Assembly (NCBI GenBank): GCA_033297205.1
Contig: MU859140.1
Span: 80,438-144,437 of the forward strand
Length of the DNA: 64,000 nucleotides
Direction: 5' to 3'
Source of the DNA: Pseudoneurospora amorphoporcata
Taxonomy: Eukaryota > Ascomycota > Sordariomycetes > Sordariales > Sordariaceae
Below are positions 11,201 through 22,811 of the stretch, in pieces; the stretch's first letter is position 1, and each line of letters begins with the position of its first letter. A program made the translations under genes and the position numbers. The notes below the pieces were generated by a model. That model ran no database searches. It had not been told where the DNA came from and saw nothing but the letters and a program-made list of their open reading frames with translations.

Positions 11201-12652
11201 ATGTCAGCAACCACAATCGCCCAGAAGGGCATGGAAGCTTTCGAAAAGGGTGATAATGCCACGGCCATCTCACTTCTCGACAAGGCAATCGAGTCTTCCA
11301 ACTCGCCGATGTGGCTCTTGGTTCGCTCCAAAGCACATCAAAAGGCCAAAAACCTTGAGGAAGCGCTACACGATGCCGAACTTGCTTACCATGTCGCAGC
11401 CGAACGTGGCTCCGGTACATCACGCAGTCACATGATCCAAGCCCAGTACCGCCGTGCCGTCATCTACTACCAACTCGGACGCTTTGCCGATGCAGACTGC
11501 TGTGCTAAATGGAGCATGCTGCTTGCCGAAGGCCGGCCAGCTCGCGAGGACGATGGTGTGGAAAAGAGGGTTGACTCGGAAGGAAATTACACAGTCACAT
11601 ACGATGAGTATCTTGCCGACAAAGAGAACCAACCGAAACCGAAAACCTCTGACGGCAACGCTTTCGCCGCTGCTGAGAAGGAACCTAATGCCACAGCCTG
11701 GAACATGGCATTTTCGTGGAGAAGCCAGGCTCTTGGAAGGCTTAAGAATTTACCAAAAGATCACCCCGCCTGGAAGGTCAATGTCACCAAGATTCCGCCT
11801 AAGCCCGAACAGAAGAAGGCCAAAAGCCCCGAGCCGGCCGAGTTGACGAGTGAAGATGAGGTGCAGAAGCAAAAGCCACCCAAGAAGGAGGCTCCTGCCC
11901 CTGGATCCGTCCCTGACGAGAAGATGAAGCTGCGTATTGATTTCTACCAGACCAACCAGACTGTCACCGTCAGTCTGTTTGTGAAGGATCTCCAAAAGGA
12001 CGACTTGAAGGTCGACTTTGGCAAACACCAAGTAAGTCCACACTGCTTTGGAGCGCCATAGACTACAGTTACTAACAGAGGATAGGTTCGCATCTCTCCC
12101 ATCCCTCGCGAAGCAGCATCATACGTCAAGCCCGGTGACAGAGAAGCTACCTCGACACTCATTCTCGCCGGCGAAATTGATCCCTCAGCCTCAAAGTGGT
12201 CCGCTTCGCCACGCAAGATCGAGCTCGTGCTGCAGAAGGCCACGCCTGGCATTAAATGGGGGCTTTGGGGCGAAGAAAAGATTGGTTCAGCCGAATTCGA
12301 CGACCAACAGCCTGTTACAACAACGTCATCTTCTGCTGCCTCGACTGCTAAGCCAGCTGCTCCTTCCGCTCCTACTCCCGCAAAGGTCCCCGCCTACCCC
12401 ACGAGCAGCAAATCTGGCCCCAAGAACTGGGACAGTCTTCCTGTCGACGACGACAAGGAGGAGGGCCAGGATATCAATGGCTTCTTCAAATCTTTGTACA
12501 AGGGTAGCACGCCTGAACAGCAGCGTGCCATGATGAAAAGCTTCCTCGAGAGCAATGGCACGACACTGAGCACCAACTGGGATGAGGTGAAGGATAAGGT
12601 CGTTCCGACGGTGCCCCCCGAGGGAGTCGAGCCCAAGCCGTGGAACGGTTAG
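11201..12652 (+). CDS. sgt1: SGT1 co-chaperone (TPR-CS-SGS)
   Basis: Two exons (11201-12031 and 12086-12652, 54-nt intron with CTAAC branch) give 465 residues. Order of parts: TPR-like helices at residues 1-130, a Lys/Pro-rich linker at about 190-235, a CS domain at about 237-335 that begins 'KMKLRIDFYQT' and is split by the intron, a Ser/Ala/Pro linker, and a C-terminal SGS domain from about 395 ('GPKNWDSLPVDDD') to the end. This is the complete SGT1 architecture. SGT1 works with Hsp90 and Skp1 in kinetochore and SCF ubiquitin-ligase assembly. The SGS segment keeps the 'NGFFKSLYKGSTPEQQRAMM' motif. Confidence 0.96.
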
Positions 12653-13662
12653 TTGACATTACCGGGTTGGTTGATAATGGTGGTTGCCAAGTTAGGGAAT
12701 ATCCCAAAGATGCTTCGCTCACAAAGAACAACCACAAACGAAGCGGGAAACATAAGTGGAGGAGAAGAAGAGGAACAAGAGTGTTCTGAAAATGGGCAGG
12801 GTCTTATTATACTCCCCAACACAAACGAAGCGGCTCAGGGACAACCTGATTACTAGGAAGAGTGGCAGGAATGGATGGGGCAGTTTGACTCTCTCTTCGA
12901 CAAGTTTGTTGAGGTCTCGTGCATGGAAAGGATGGGGATGGTTCGAAGTCGTATGGAGCGTCCTCCAGTTCTTCATCTTCTGCTCCTTGGCGTGGATGTC
13001 AATCCTACTCATATTTTTGAAGTACAGTGTCGTTGTTGAGTTGCGGGAAAAGCGGCTGTTTGCGGGTATTCTTTTTGACACTATGCGTGAAGACCTGGCG
13101 CATCTGCCCGGGTTTCAGGTTATCAAAAATAATTTGGCCGTTGCCGGTGCAATTATTCAATTCTTTTTCCATATCATAGCTGAAGCTTTTGCGGGCTGAC
13201 ATAGCGGTAGTCTAAGCATTAGTCTACAGAAGCGGTTAATATGATACAGTATTGCGAAGCGAAGTTAATCTTAAGCTGCTTCATCAAGAGCGATGTGCCA
13301 GCCTGTGCTTTCTCCTGTGATTATCTAGAAATATCAGAGACAGGTTGCAGTTCGGGGTTAGACTTCATGAAATTCCTGCCCTCCTGCTATTCCATTCACC
13401 TGTGTCGAAACAAGATCCTTCATTTGATTCCACGCGGGAGGATAGCTTGGAGCTTAACATGACATCAAATACAGGCCAAGTTTTGAATTCATTTCTTATA
13501 TACTAAGGGTATGATTAGGTTGTTATTACCGCCTCGACAAGGTATGTGAAGCGTCCAAGTACGGGTATGACGTCTATCTATCTGTCTATGTAGGCATCAT
13601 GGCATAGTTCTCGTTCTCATTATTCCCCTTTCCTCCCATAGGCCTCTCAACTCCTACCCCAT
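12653..13662. other. Convergent intergenic region SGT1/GCS, no gene seen
   Basis: About 1 kb between the 3' ends of SGT1 and the glucosylceramide synthase gene. A 147-codon plus frame (12756-13199) and antisense frames have no recognisable domain and are probably chance. Confidence 0.45.
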
Positions 13663-15381
13663 TCAGTCCACCCGATCTTTGCTATCCGGCGACCCAGCCA
13701 CCCTCAGTCTAGGATTGCTCCCACCGACAACATCAGCAGCCCGACTCTCCCGATCCTCCACCTCCACCACGCTCATATCTATCCTCACCCTGAACTGCCT
13801 GCCCCTCCACCTGACGGTCGTGCCCAACAACACGGCCGTCGTCCAGATCGGCAGCGCCAGAATTTCCCTCCCCAACCAAGCAGCAATCCACTCGCTAAAC
13901 GGCCTCTGCACCGTCCCCCCCTGTCTTGCCGTGCCCCTAGCGAAAAAGGGCGTGTCCTCATCTACGTCCAAACTCTGCAGTCGGAACAACTTGCTCGTCA
14001 ACCACCGATCAATCGACATCCAAATCATGACACTTCCCAGCCACAGAGCAGCCATGGCGTCCCACGTCTGAGGCATGCCGAAAGCCCTGTTGAACCACGG
14101 CAACGTAGTCACCGCAAAAGCAAAATAAGCACAACACACCAAACTCTCCACGCCCGGCTCCACCAGCGTCGCCGCAAGAACCGTCCACTTCCTCACCCTC
14201 AACCAGCGCACGCGCCGGGCAATGTACGCGGCGACGGACATGCCCGCCATAGGCTGGATGGCTACTTCGCCAAACACTAAACCGTGGTTTTTGTAGCCGG
14301 GGGAGGAAGAGCGCCAGATTAAGTCGCCGATCAAGTGGTCTTCGCAGATATAACTAGAGAAGAAATCGATGCCCGTGCCGCGGGTTGAGTCCGAAGAGCG
14401 TAAGAGGGGGTTGGAGGAGACGGTGGTGAAGGCGTCCAGGTGCGATTTGCGGAACATGTTGGATTTGCCGACGATGCAAGGGGCTAGGCTGACGGTGTTG
14501 ATGGCGCTGTAGAACTTGGCGTGGGTGGTGGACATGAACATTTCCTCGAGGCGGCCGCCGTGGGAGAGGAGGCCTCGAGGTTCTGAGGTAGTTCTGGAAG
14601 TAATGCTGGAGGGCAGGAGGGATTGCCCTTCGGTTGTTGAGGTCTTGACGGCGCTGGCACCGGAGAGGGTGTTGTCTAGGTCTACCACGAGTGGGAGCTG
14701 ATGGACAAATTTGTAGGGGGTTGCCCTGCCGCCGTTGGCTTCAAAGCCCAAGAGCTTATCGACCATCCTGCCTGCTGCGTTCTTGGCCACCCAGACATTG
14801 CAGTCCACGTTCCAGATAACGTCGCCCTTGGCTTCGCGGTATGCGCGGCTGATGTTGCGGATCTTGGGGTTCGGGCCCAGGCTGTTGACATGCCCAGCAC
14901 TACCGTGGAGAATCGGGTCTTCTTCCTCGACGAGAACCTGCGCGTCGAAGGTAGGGAAATCGGCCACGAGCTGGCAGAGGACGGGGTAGGCCGGGTCGTT
15001 CTTGGAATCGACGCAGAGCCGGATCGAGAGCTTGGACTTGGGGTAGGCGAGCCGGAAGGTCGAGGAGAGGCATTCGTATAGGCCTACGTCTATGCCCTTG
15101 ACGGGCCGGATGACGGTAACGTGAGGGACCTCATTTTCGGGTAATGAAGGCGATGCGGGAGGTGGAAGAGGTGTGGTGTGGTTGCGGTATCTATATGAGG
15201 TGCATATCCCGTGGTTAGTGACCGGTGTGCAGGTTTACGACAGCTGCAATGTTTTGCGCGCGCATATGGTGTTGTTGCAGTTCGCTTACAGTTTGGTGAT
15301 GCCAACAAGTTGGACGAGAAAGACGATACAGCTCCAGCCAAGACAAACCAAGGCCACGCCTTGGATAATATTCATGGACAT
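13663..15381 (-). CDS. Ceramide glucosyltransferase (glucosylceramide synthase, GT21)
   Basis: Two exons (15381-15290 and 15190-13663, 99-nt intron) give 539 residues. The enzyme transfers glucose from UDP-glucose to ceramide at Golgi or ER membranes. Exon 1 encodes an N-terminal membrane anchor ('GVALVCLGWSCIVFLVQLVG'). Exon 2 carries the GT21 core: 'VTVIRPVKG', 'RLCVDSKND' (D1), 'NVDCNVWV' (D2), 'SSYICEDHLIGDLI' (D3) and the R-x-x-R-W signature as 'RRVRW'. Hydrophobic segments follow the core, as is normal for the family. An in-frame TAG just upstream of the ATG supports the start. The C-terminus has a charged tail after the last membrane segment. The gene is divergent from SEN2. Confidence 0.95.
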
Positions 15382-16812
15382 TGGATCATAGCACTCCGTC
15401 TAAGTGAGCCTGATGGAAGGGAAGAAAGGATGGAGATCCGAAGGGGAAAACGAGCGACGTTGCGCGGCGGCGCAAGAAATAAGCAAGGAATGTGATGGCA
15501 GGGAAGGGTGAAAGGAGAGAAATTGTTTTGGGATATCGGGTGGTTAGAGATCGAAGAGGTTGGAGCTTAGGTCAGCTTCTTAGGTTGTTTGAGCTTGGTA
15601 GCACAGGGTACAGTTAGTTGCCAGCCAGAGAGATATCGAGGGTATGTACGTGTACACATCCAACAAACAAAACCTGAACGAAAAGCTAAGTAGTATGTAC
15701 ACTATGTCTTTATTATCGGGATCTTCCTCGAGGAACCGCTACAAGAAGTGGAGATACTACACGTGTATGATCGTCGCAAAGAAAAAGGAGGCCTCGCAAC
15801 TCGCAAGAACATCTTTCACGATGACCGGAATCGTCGGATATTGAACTGCAAATTGAACGGGCGCGACAGGAATTCACGGACTAGACTAGAACTCGCTCGC
15901 GATGGATGACAGCGGGAGCGGAAGCCCCAGCTCGAGCTTGTGAGTCTGGCTTCTCCTAGTCGAATTGTCGGTTTTGGATGGATGGTCATGGATCTGAAAT
16001 CTGAAAGAAAACAAAAGTGACGCTTGTCGGCTCGTCCGGCAACGGCGGCGCCAACGAGACAAGCTCCAGCCCAACGAGGTCGACGGCCGCTATATCTACG
16101 CGACAAGTTGGCTGGCAGGTTATCATGATTTGATCCCTAAATTGCCTGCCCCGGTCAGAAGCTTATGTCAGCCAAGCTGGAAGCTTATCGCAACGCCAAT
16201 CGGGGGGCTCCACTTTATCAAGCCCTGGTCGACCTGGGGCTCGGCGGAATTTGCTGCGGCGCTCAATAAAATTCGAGACCCAAATCTTTTTCTGTTCCCG
16301 ACTCTTGACATCTTCCTGAGTTCTGTCTCTCAGCACAACGACATCACCCAAGCCCAATTCGAGAAACAGCATGACAGGATCATGAACTAAACTCTCGGGT
16401 ACAAGCATTCGTTATTTGAATGCCCAATTGGATTTTGACGAGTCGTGACCGTTGTCGTCACTGCTAAATGGCCAGGCGCCTTCAAATCTCCATCCTCTTC
16501 GCCCATAACCTGGGCGCAATATCACTCCAAAGTGTAAGTTACAACTTCATCATTCCTTTGGCGCGCATGTCCAGAGAGTGTCACCAGTGTCCCATAGGCT
16601 TTGCTCTTGGACATCCCAAAGTTGCGGTGATGACTCCTTTTGTGCTTAGACAATATATCCTTCAGTGGATCGTTCTGTGTTAGCCTCTGTATTAGACTAC
16701 AACGGTATCTGAGCAACATTATAATGGGGACCTCTTGGATGCGCTATGAAAACCTGTCTCTCGTTGACAATGCTAACATCCTCTCCCCATCAGGCCGATA
16801 TGAGCAGACACA
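15382..16812. promoter_or_regulatory. Divergent GCS/SEN2 intergenic region
   Basis: A 1.4-kb gap between divergent genes. No protein gene is supported. Its right part holds a plausible 5'-leader intron of SEN2 (16534-16793). Confidence 0.5.
16534..16793 (+). other. Possible 5'-leader intron and uORF of SEN2
   Basis: A GTAAGT donor at 16534 pairs with a well-formed acceptor at 16791-16793, with TGCTAAC about 20 nt upstream and a pyrimidine tract. Removing these 260 nt would fuse an upstream ATG frame (16468-16533) to 16794-16820. That would make a uORF whose TGA overlaps the SEN2 start codon region (ATGGCTGA). Splicing itself is inferred. Confidence 0.45.
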
Positions 16813-18717
16813 ATGGCTGAAAACATGACCACTACTACAATGTCGGAACCTAGCGAGTCACCGAGTAAATGTGGGGAAGTAGCTCTTACGAGCATCGACC
16901 CCGCGGCAACATCTGCGCCGCCTCGGCCTCTCAGAGTTCCCTACCACCAGATCTACAAACTTCCTGCGCCACTTCGTACCTTTCCGCTGCCTACCTTCTA
17001 CCCCAGCAACCCCCTTTCTCTCTTTCACCTTGCCTTCGCGTGGTTGAGACAAGTGTTGTTGCCTCCGCCCGCCGAACCATCAGTGATACATGAGGGAATC
17101 TGGGATCCCGATACTCGCTCCGTACACGTTAAGGACCCTAAGTCCATCCGCGCCTTGTGGGAACAGGGCTTCTATGGAAAGGGAAGCTTGAGTCGTAGTG
17201 AACCCAACTGGTTTAAGAGAGAGCTTAGCCGCCGCGGTCTTGACGGGACAACGGTCAGCGAAGAGCGCACCGTGTCACGCCGTGAAGAACGCAAGCAGGT
17301 CAAATGGGAGCGAGCAAAGGCAGAGCTGGAGGCCATCGAGAAGCAAAAGCTCGAGGAAGCCCAGCTCAACAGTGAAACTGTAAATGCTGCTGTCCCAGAG
17401 CCTACTGCTGCCGGGTCCAAGCCCGAGCTTGAAGTTCTACCTGCCTCTCTTCCTGATCCTGATCTCTCTGCCACTTCAACCGCTTCATCATCCCTGGCTG
17501 CGCCTACGGACGAGTTTGTTCCCAAAACAGTAGCACAGGGACACATCGTCGAGCACAAAGCACCGGTTGGCCCCTTGGAGCTTCTGGCCCTGCCTAACTC
17601 GTATGCTCTTGTCCGAGGCGAGGAGTCGGTGCTATCGCAACCTGGACCGGCAACCACTTTTGAGGATGCGCGAAAGGAATTCAAGCCGCCTGTTGGTCCC
17701 ATCGAGTTGTTGGCTCTCCCCAATTCTCTGGCCGATCTTGTCGCACTATCAGTCGTATCCGTCTTGAGCGAGGACGTCGGTATTGATGAAGACGAGTCTT
17801 CAAAGGATCAGGTGGAGGCAAGTGCCTTGACCAACGACGAACCCGAGACCAGCGCAACCGAACTCAACGATACCAACTCTTCTGTTTCCTCCCCTCCCTC
17901 TACGGGCGGACTGCCAGACAGCCAGCCAGCACAGGAAGACACTCCCGCCACTCCTGAGAGGAGGAAGAGTGTCCGCTTCTCCCCCACCGTCGAGTCCACC
18001 ACATTCCAGCACACCGATGCAGCCTCTGATGTCAAGAACAACAACGGCTCGCCTGACACTGAAGCCATCTCTTCTGCTGTTCCTGCCGTCGAAAAGCCCA
18101 TCATCACTGATGTCGTACCTGCCGTTTTCCCCGAGGAGTTGGTTGACAAGGAACACTTCCAGCTGGCCCCCGAGGAGGCCTTCTTCTTGGCCTTTGGCCT
18201 CGGTGCTCTCCGCGTTGTCGACCTAGTCACCAAGGCTCCCATCTCAAACGAGCAGCTTCTCACCAAGCTTCGTGCCAATTCTTACTTCCCTCCCCGGTCC
18301 GTCGATGACCTCAGGCCCGAGGATCCCTTCCTCGTACAGTACGCCGTCTATCACCACTTCCGCTCCCTCGGCTGGGTCCCTCGTCACGGTATCAAGTTTG
18401 GCGTCGACTGGATCATCTACCAACGTGGCCCGGTCTTTGACCACTCCGAGTTCGGTATCATGGTGGTGCCATCGTTCTCCGACCCTCGCTGGAGCGAGTA
18501 CGAGCACGAGGAGTCCAAGAAGAGCTGGTCTTGGCTGATGGGTGTCAACCGTGTGTTGGCTCATGTACTCAAGAGCTTGGTCCTCGTCTATGTTGACGTG
18601 CCGCCTCCGCCAGTGTTCGACGAGGAAATGAAGAAGGGCGGTATTTCGGCTGCCCTCAAGAAGTTCACGATCCGTGAGGTTATGGTGAGACGTTTCTCTG
18701 TCAACCGCAACAGGTAG
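16813..18717 (+). CDS. sen2: tRNA-splicing endonuclease catalytic subunit SEN2
   Basis: A single exon of 634 residues. SEN2 cleaves the 5' splice site of intron-containing pre-tRNAs as part of the SEN2-SEN34-SEN54-SEN15 complex. The endonuclease fold is at the C-terminus: 'RHGIKFGVDWIIYQRGPVFD' contains catalytic Tyr536, the next conserved residue is His544 ('DHSEF'), and Lys587 lies in 'HVLKSLVLVYV'. The N-terminal segment 'SIRALWEQGFYGKGSLSRSE' is also typical of SEN2. In between is a long Ser/Thr/Glu/Pro-rich linker (about residues 200-430), which makes this protein longer than yeast SEN2. A duplicated motif 'PVGPxELLALPNS' occurs twice in the linker (near residues 253 and 295). Confidence 0.95.
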   Translation: MAENMTTTTMSEPSESPSKCGEVALTSIDPAATSAPPRPLRVPYHQIYKLPAPLRTFPLPTFYPSNPLSLFHLAFAWLRQVLLPPPAEPSVIHEGIWDPDTRSVHVKDPKSIRALWEQGFYGKGSLSRSEPNWFKRELSRRGLDGTTVSEERTVSRREERKQVKWERAKAELEAIEKQKLEEAQLNSETVNAAVPEPTAAGSKPELEVLPASLPDPDLSATSTASSSLAAPTDEFVPKTVAQGHIVEHKAPVGPLELLALPNSYALVRGEESVLSQPGPATTFEDARKEFKPPVGPIELLALPNSLADLVALSVVSVLSEDVGIDEDESSKDQVEASALTNDEPETSATELNDTNSSVSSPPSTGGLPDSQPAQEDTPATPERRKSVRFSPTVESTTFQHTDAASDVKNNNGSPDTEAISSAVPAVEKPIITDVVPAVFPEELVDKEHFQLAPEEAFFLAFGLGALRVVDLVTKAPISNEQLLTKLRANSYFPPRSVDDLRPEDPFLVQYAVYHHFRSLGWVPRHGIKFGVDWIIYQRGPVFDHSEFGIMVVPSFSDPRWSEYEHEESKKSWSWLMGVNRVLAHVLKSLVLVYVDVPPPPVFDEEMKKGGISAALKKFTIREVMVRRFSVNRNR

Positions 18718-19721
18718 AAAGAATAACCAGGGTTTGTGTGTTGACGAGGAATGGATTTACCTATACAGCATTGCATGGCGTCTGGGGTTTTGGGTTTTCT
18801 GACGGGATCGGAAAAAATGGTTATAGACTGTAGCACCACTTGCATGGTTGAATTCTTGGTTTGAGCTATAACAGAGAGCATCCTGGACAATATTCTGGTA
18901 ACTGGTTTACACATATTCAAATGGAATCGCGTGAATGGATATAGACACTTACCCTCATTTCGATCTGACTCGCCCATATTATGTCTGCGAGTTCAGGGGC
19001 AGGTATCTTAAGAACCCAAACGCAACACTCCATATTCTTCCACACGGAAACAACAAATGTGATGGTTCATGACCGCAACTCGTAACATCCCTCGCTTTTT
19101 CCATCATCCACTATACAAGATGCAACCCTTCCTTCCAAATATCCGAGAAAAAGAAAAAGAAAGACAATAATCGAGATCCTTGAATCACCCTTCCCCCAGG
19201 TGTATCATCGACCCTTAGACTTATTTACACGGCAGGAGCGAGGGTTAGGGTTGACTTCGACGTCCAACATGAAGCTGCATGTCTCGATCTTGGTGTTTCT
19301 TTCCATCAGCCGTTGAACGTTCTTGACAATCAAAAACGATATGATGCGGTCATATCAACCTAGGCAAGATGGAATCTGGGGACACTGTGTCGTTTAATCA
19401 CTGCCAAATAGCACGGAAAGTACCTTCCCCAGGGTCCCACGTGACGCTGATTGCACAAAATTCCCAGCGTATTTAATCACAGCCTGAAACATTAACAGCA
19501 ACCAACAACCACGTCAATCACAAATCTCACAACTCAACAACTAAACAAACCAAAAGTTCTAGCCGCGCAGTCCTGTTTACCTGATTTGTTTCAGACCACA
19601 GCTTCCAAGATAATATACGAACATCCTCACCAACCAACCCATCAGGAAACGAAACCAGACCCAAAAATAAACAACCATCCAAGACACCGTTTGGTCTCAC
19701 CGAACAATCCATCCATCCAAA
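18718..19721. other. Intergenic SEN2/NTM1, no gene seen
   Basis: A 1-kb gap. The part just before NTM1 is A/C-rich, typical of a Sordariales 5' leader. Nothing else is recognised. Confidence 0.5.
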
Positions 19722-20568
19722 ATGTCAGACACAAACGAAAACGACCACTTCCCCCAGCTCACATCGGACTCCACACCCGGTACCGGCGCCGACGCCTCCA
19801 TCTCCAAAGAACACGGCCTCGCCTACTGGGAATCCATCTCTGCCGACGAGAACGGCATGCTCGGCGGGATTCCCAGCGTCGCCGGCTTCGCCAACACGTC
19901 CAAGATCGACCTGCAGGGCTCTCGCAATTTCCTGGCCAAGTTCGGCATCGGTTCCAAGTCCAAACCTGGGCTAAAGCATTGCCAGCGCATCCTAGAGGGA
20001 GGGGCGGGCGTGGGACGAATCACGGAGGGACTACTTACTGAACTACTGGATGAGGAGAAGGACGGAAAAGTGGATGTGGTTGAGCCGATTGCCAAGTTCA
20101 CGGCCAAGTTGCAGGGAAAAAGGGGCGTGGGGAAGGTGTATGTGATGGGATTGGAGGAGTGGGTGCCTGAGTTTAAGTATGATTTGGTGTGGACGCAGTG
20201 GTGTGTCGGGCATTTGACGGATGAGCAGCTGGCGGAATACCTCAAGAGGTGCAAGAGCGCGTTGACCGAAGATGGGTTAATTGTGATCAAGGAGAACACG
20301 ACGGTGTTGGGGAACGATGAGTTTGATGCGGAGGATAGTAGTGTTACGAGGTAAGTCTTGACCGTCGTTTCCGGGTGGGACAAGATGTGGAAACGGGGTG
20401 TGGTTTGTTGACGTGACTAACGATTTCAATGACAGAGGCGAGGAGACCTTCCAGAAGATCTTCCAAAAGGCTGGATTGAAGATTGTCAGGGCCGAGTTCC
20501 AAAAAGGCTTCCCCCAGACGAGGACTATGAAGCTTCTTCCGGTGCGGATGTACGCTTTGAAGCCTTGA
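19722..20568 (+). CDS. ntm1: Protein alpha-N-methyltransferase NTM1
   Basis: Two exons (19722-20350 and 20436-20568, 85-nt intron) give 253 residues. NTM1 (yeast Tae1, human NTMT1) uses S-adenosylmethionine to methylate the alpha-amino group of proteins starting with X-Pro-Lys, including ribosomal proteins. The SAM-binding loop is 'ILEGGAGVGRIT'. The substrate-channel motifs 'WTQWCVGHLTD' and 'GLIVIKEN' are present, as is the entry motif 'LAYWESI'. Exon 2 supplies the conserved end 'FPQTRTMKLLPVRMYAL'. The ATG lies in a good context (CAAAATGTC). Confidence 0.95.
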
Positions 20569-21089
20569 GTGGCTGGGAACGAAGAGCAAGCACCACGATC
20601 AGACGTACGCGCATGCACAGCAAACGACGAACGACAGGCATGGCTACTTCCGTTGGCCACCCTCGGTCAACGTGGGAAGGGTATCTTTAGGCACCCAAGG
20701 GCGAGAAGGCCGACACTTTTGGACTCTCGATTTTCTCAGTCCAGGTGGCTCGGTGAATCTTGCGCAGAATAAAACACCACGATTTTCTTCTTCATAATTC
20801 TTAGCGAGGACAAATGGCAGAGATGGAAACGACCTCACACCAAAAGGTCGTGCGTGGACTGTTTTGTTGGGCAGTAGGGAACAGCTCCAACCCGGCATCC
20901 GATGTGCCAAACACGCTCTGACTAACAGGATATTCTTATTTGAGCATCTTATGGTTCTCCTCACTTACATATTAACCTGTTGTGTGCACATTATCCAAAG
21001 AGAACAATAGAGAACAAGAAATACACTGGATCCTTTTAACAGCTGTGATCACAAAATTCTTCCCACCCTCCCAGCCAGTCGTACCTTCT
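20569..21089. other. Convergent intergenic region, no gene seen
   Basis: About 520 bp between the 3' ends of NTM1 and the kinase-like gene. No feature recognised. Confidence 0.5.
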
Positions 21090-22811
21090 CTAGACCCTAA
21101 CCTCCACAACCCTCCACGGTCCAGCCACGTTCTCCCTTCCCCAAACCTCCTCCAAACTCTCCGGTTCATCGACGTTCCCTCCATGGTAAACCCTATAAGG
21201 ATGTCTTTGCGGCAGCTTCAAGGCCTTCCTAAGTATCTCCTTCGCCTCTGGCCCATCCCGTCTGAAGACAAATGGGGCAGTCTCAAACTCCTGGAACAGC
21301 GCCTTCCTTTTCTTTTCTTTGACAAACTCTTTGAAGTTGCGGGTATGCTGCTCCCATTGTAGAGCCTCCTTCTCCAAATCCCCTGCGGCTTCGATGATAC
21401 GAGAGAGGGAGGGTGGACGCATGTGCGGTTGGAGTACAGCGTTGACTTGGTCTAGCTCGTTCAGGGTTTCGATCATGTTTTCGAGCTCGAGGAGGCGGCA
21501 TCCATGGATGAGTTTTACATTATCATTGACAATGGTAGAAGTCGTACGTTCGGAGTTTGGGCCAAATCCCCACCACGAGCGAGAAGAAGTGGAAGGCTGC
21601 TCGTTACATAGTCCGGCGCCGGCGGTGGCGGCATTCGCCTTGGGTCTATGCCTATGTTTCGGCGTCGGTTGGTTCATTTGCTGGGCGATCTGCTTCACCA
21701 CATCTCTACTCCGTTGGGGCTGAGGCCGGGACACCGGTAGTCGAATACTACGTGGACAGGCGTCCTTGATCGTGGGCGTCGCGCTCACGACCATGAAACG
21801 GAAGAAGTTGTTTAGGTTGCATTCATGAAACATGGCTAGATCCCATCGACGACGGTATCCTTCTGGTACAATCCCAGGCGGTCCAGGTTCTTTTAGCTGT
21901 TTGTCGAATGGTATTCCGCATTTATGGGAAAACTTCTCGGAGTCCAGGAGTGACTGGCTTGCGGTTCGAGCCATACCAAAGTCCCCAATGCAAAAACCTG
22001 GAAGAGGGTCTTCCTTGGTCCAATGAAGGAAGATGTTGCTGGCATGCAGGTCGCAGTGGTAGACGGCTTCGTTGCCTCCTTGGTACATGACTTCCAAGGT
22101 CTCGCATATGTGGCGGATAGCACGCGCAACAAGTGAGATGGGAAGCTGGGGCAGATGCCTTTGAGGGGCTGGAGAATATTGACCCTGTGCCAACCAATCT
22201 TTTTCCGCTATGAAGTCGGGGATGTAGGGATTCACCAAGCTATAGAGGGTCCCACCGTTGCAGAACTTCCAGTAACTCACTTGATAGCTCAGATGAGTAC
22301 CTGCTCTTTCGGTCTCCTGGTAAGCAAGAACTTGTTCATAATTAAGAAGTGTAATCCATCTTGGCTGGTAGTCCGCCAGACGATGGGAACTAATGAGGCG
22401 GCGCAGGATCCTGATCTCGGCTGGCTCCTCATGCTCGAGAGTCGAAAGACATAGTTTCCTGTCCACTTTTTGAACCGCCTTCAGGCCTGTCTCTCTGTCC
22501 TGGACGAGCTGAGCATGACTTTGAACTCCGTAACCCAGTTCGCTGACAAAGTAATATCGTTGATGGGGGATGGTGGAGTCAAAGCGGTACACATAGCCGG
22601 GCCTAGGGGCAAGCTGATCGTGTTGTTCAGTGAGACGCATAATTCGTGACAAACACTGGCCGTGTTCTGGATGATAAGGATGGTGAGGACGATCTCTTGC
22701 ATTGATAGACCCGTCCCCATGTTCATATATCCCGCGGTGCAGAGAGTCGGTCGGACTACGGGGATGGGAGATCATGAGGCCAGAGAAGCTTGTAGTGTGT
22801 TCCAAAGCCAT
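21090..22811 (-). CDS. Atypical fungal protein kinase
   Basis: A single exon of 573 residues starting at the ATG at 22811. A kinase catalytic core is visible: Gly-rich loop 'ELGYGVQSHAQLV' (91-103), Lys115 in 'LKAVQK', a helix-C Glu in 'AEIRILRRL' (about E132), the catalytic loop 'YHCDLHASNIFL' (HxD Asp254, Asn259) and 'IGDFGMAR' (DFG Asp277). The HRD Arg is replaced by Cys. After DFG the C-lobe is unusual, and a long basic, low-complexity stretch (about 360-425) interrupts it. Residues needed for phosphotransfer are present, so it may be active, but the family and substrate are unknown. Expanded, divergent kinases of this kind are common in filamentous ascomycetes. Confidence 0.8.
   Translation of the reverse strand: MALEHTTSFSGLMISHPRSPTDSLHRGIYEHGDGSINARDRPHHPYHPEHGQCLSRIMRLTEQHDQLAPRPGYVYRFDSTIPHQRYYFVSELGYGVQSHAQLVQDRETGLKAVQKVDRKLCLSTLEHEEPAEIRILRRLISSHRLADYQPRWITLLNYEQVLAYQETERAGTHLSYQVSYWKFCNGGTLYSLVNPYIPDFIAEKDWLAQGQYSPAPQRHLPQLPISLVARAIRHICETLEVMYQGGNEAVYHCDLHASNIFLHWTKEDPLPGFCIGDFGMARTASQSLLDSEKFSHKCGIPFDKQLKEPGPPGIVPEGYRRRWDLAMFHECNLNNFFRFMVVSATPTIKDACPRSIRLPVSRPQPQRSRDVVKQIAQQMNQPTPKHRHRPKANAATAGAGLCNEQPSTSSRSWWGFGPNSERTTSTIVNDNVKLIHGCRLLELENMIETLNELDQVNAVLQPHMRPPSLSRIIEAAGDLEKEALQWEQHTRNFKEFVKEKKRKALFQEFETAPFVFRRDGPEAKEILRKALKLPQRHPYRVYHGGNVDEPESLEEVWGRENVAGPWRVVEVRV

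Noticed and set aside
12756..13199. Plus-strand frame of 147 codons between SGT1 and the GCS gene
   Set aside because: No domain and alternative frames are equally open; it lies in a convergent 3' region.
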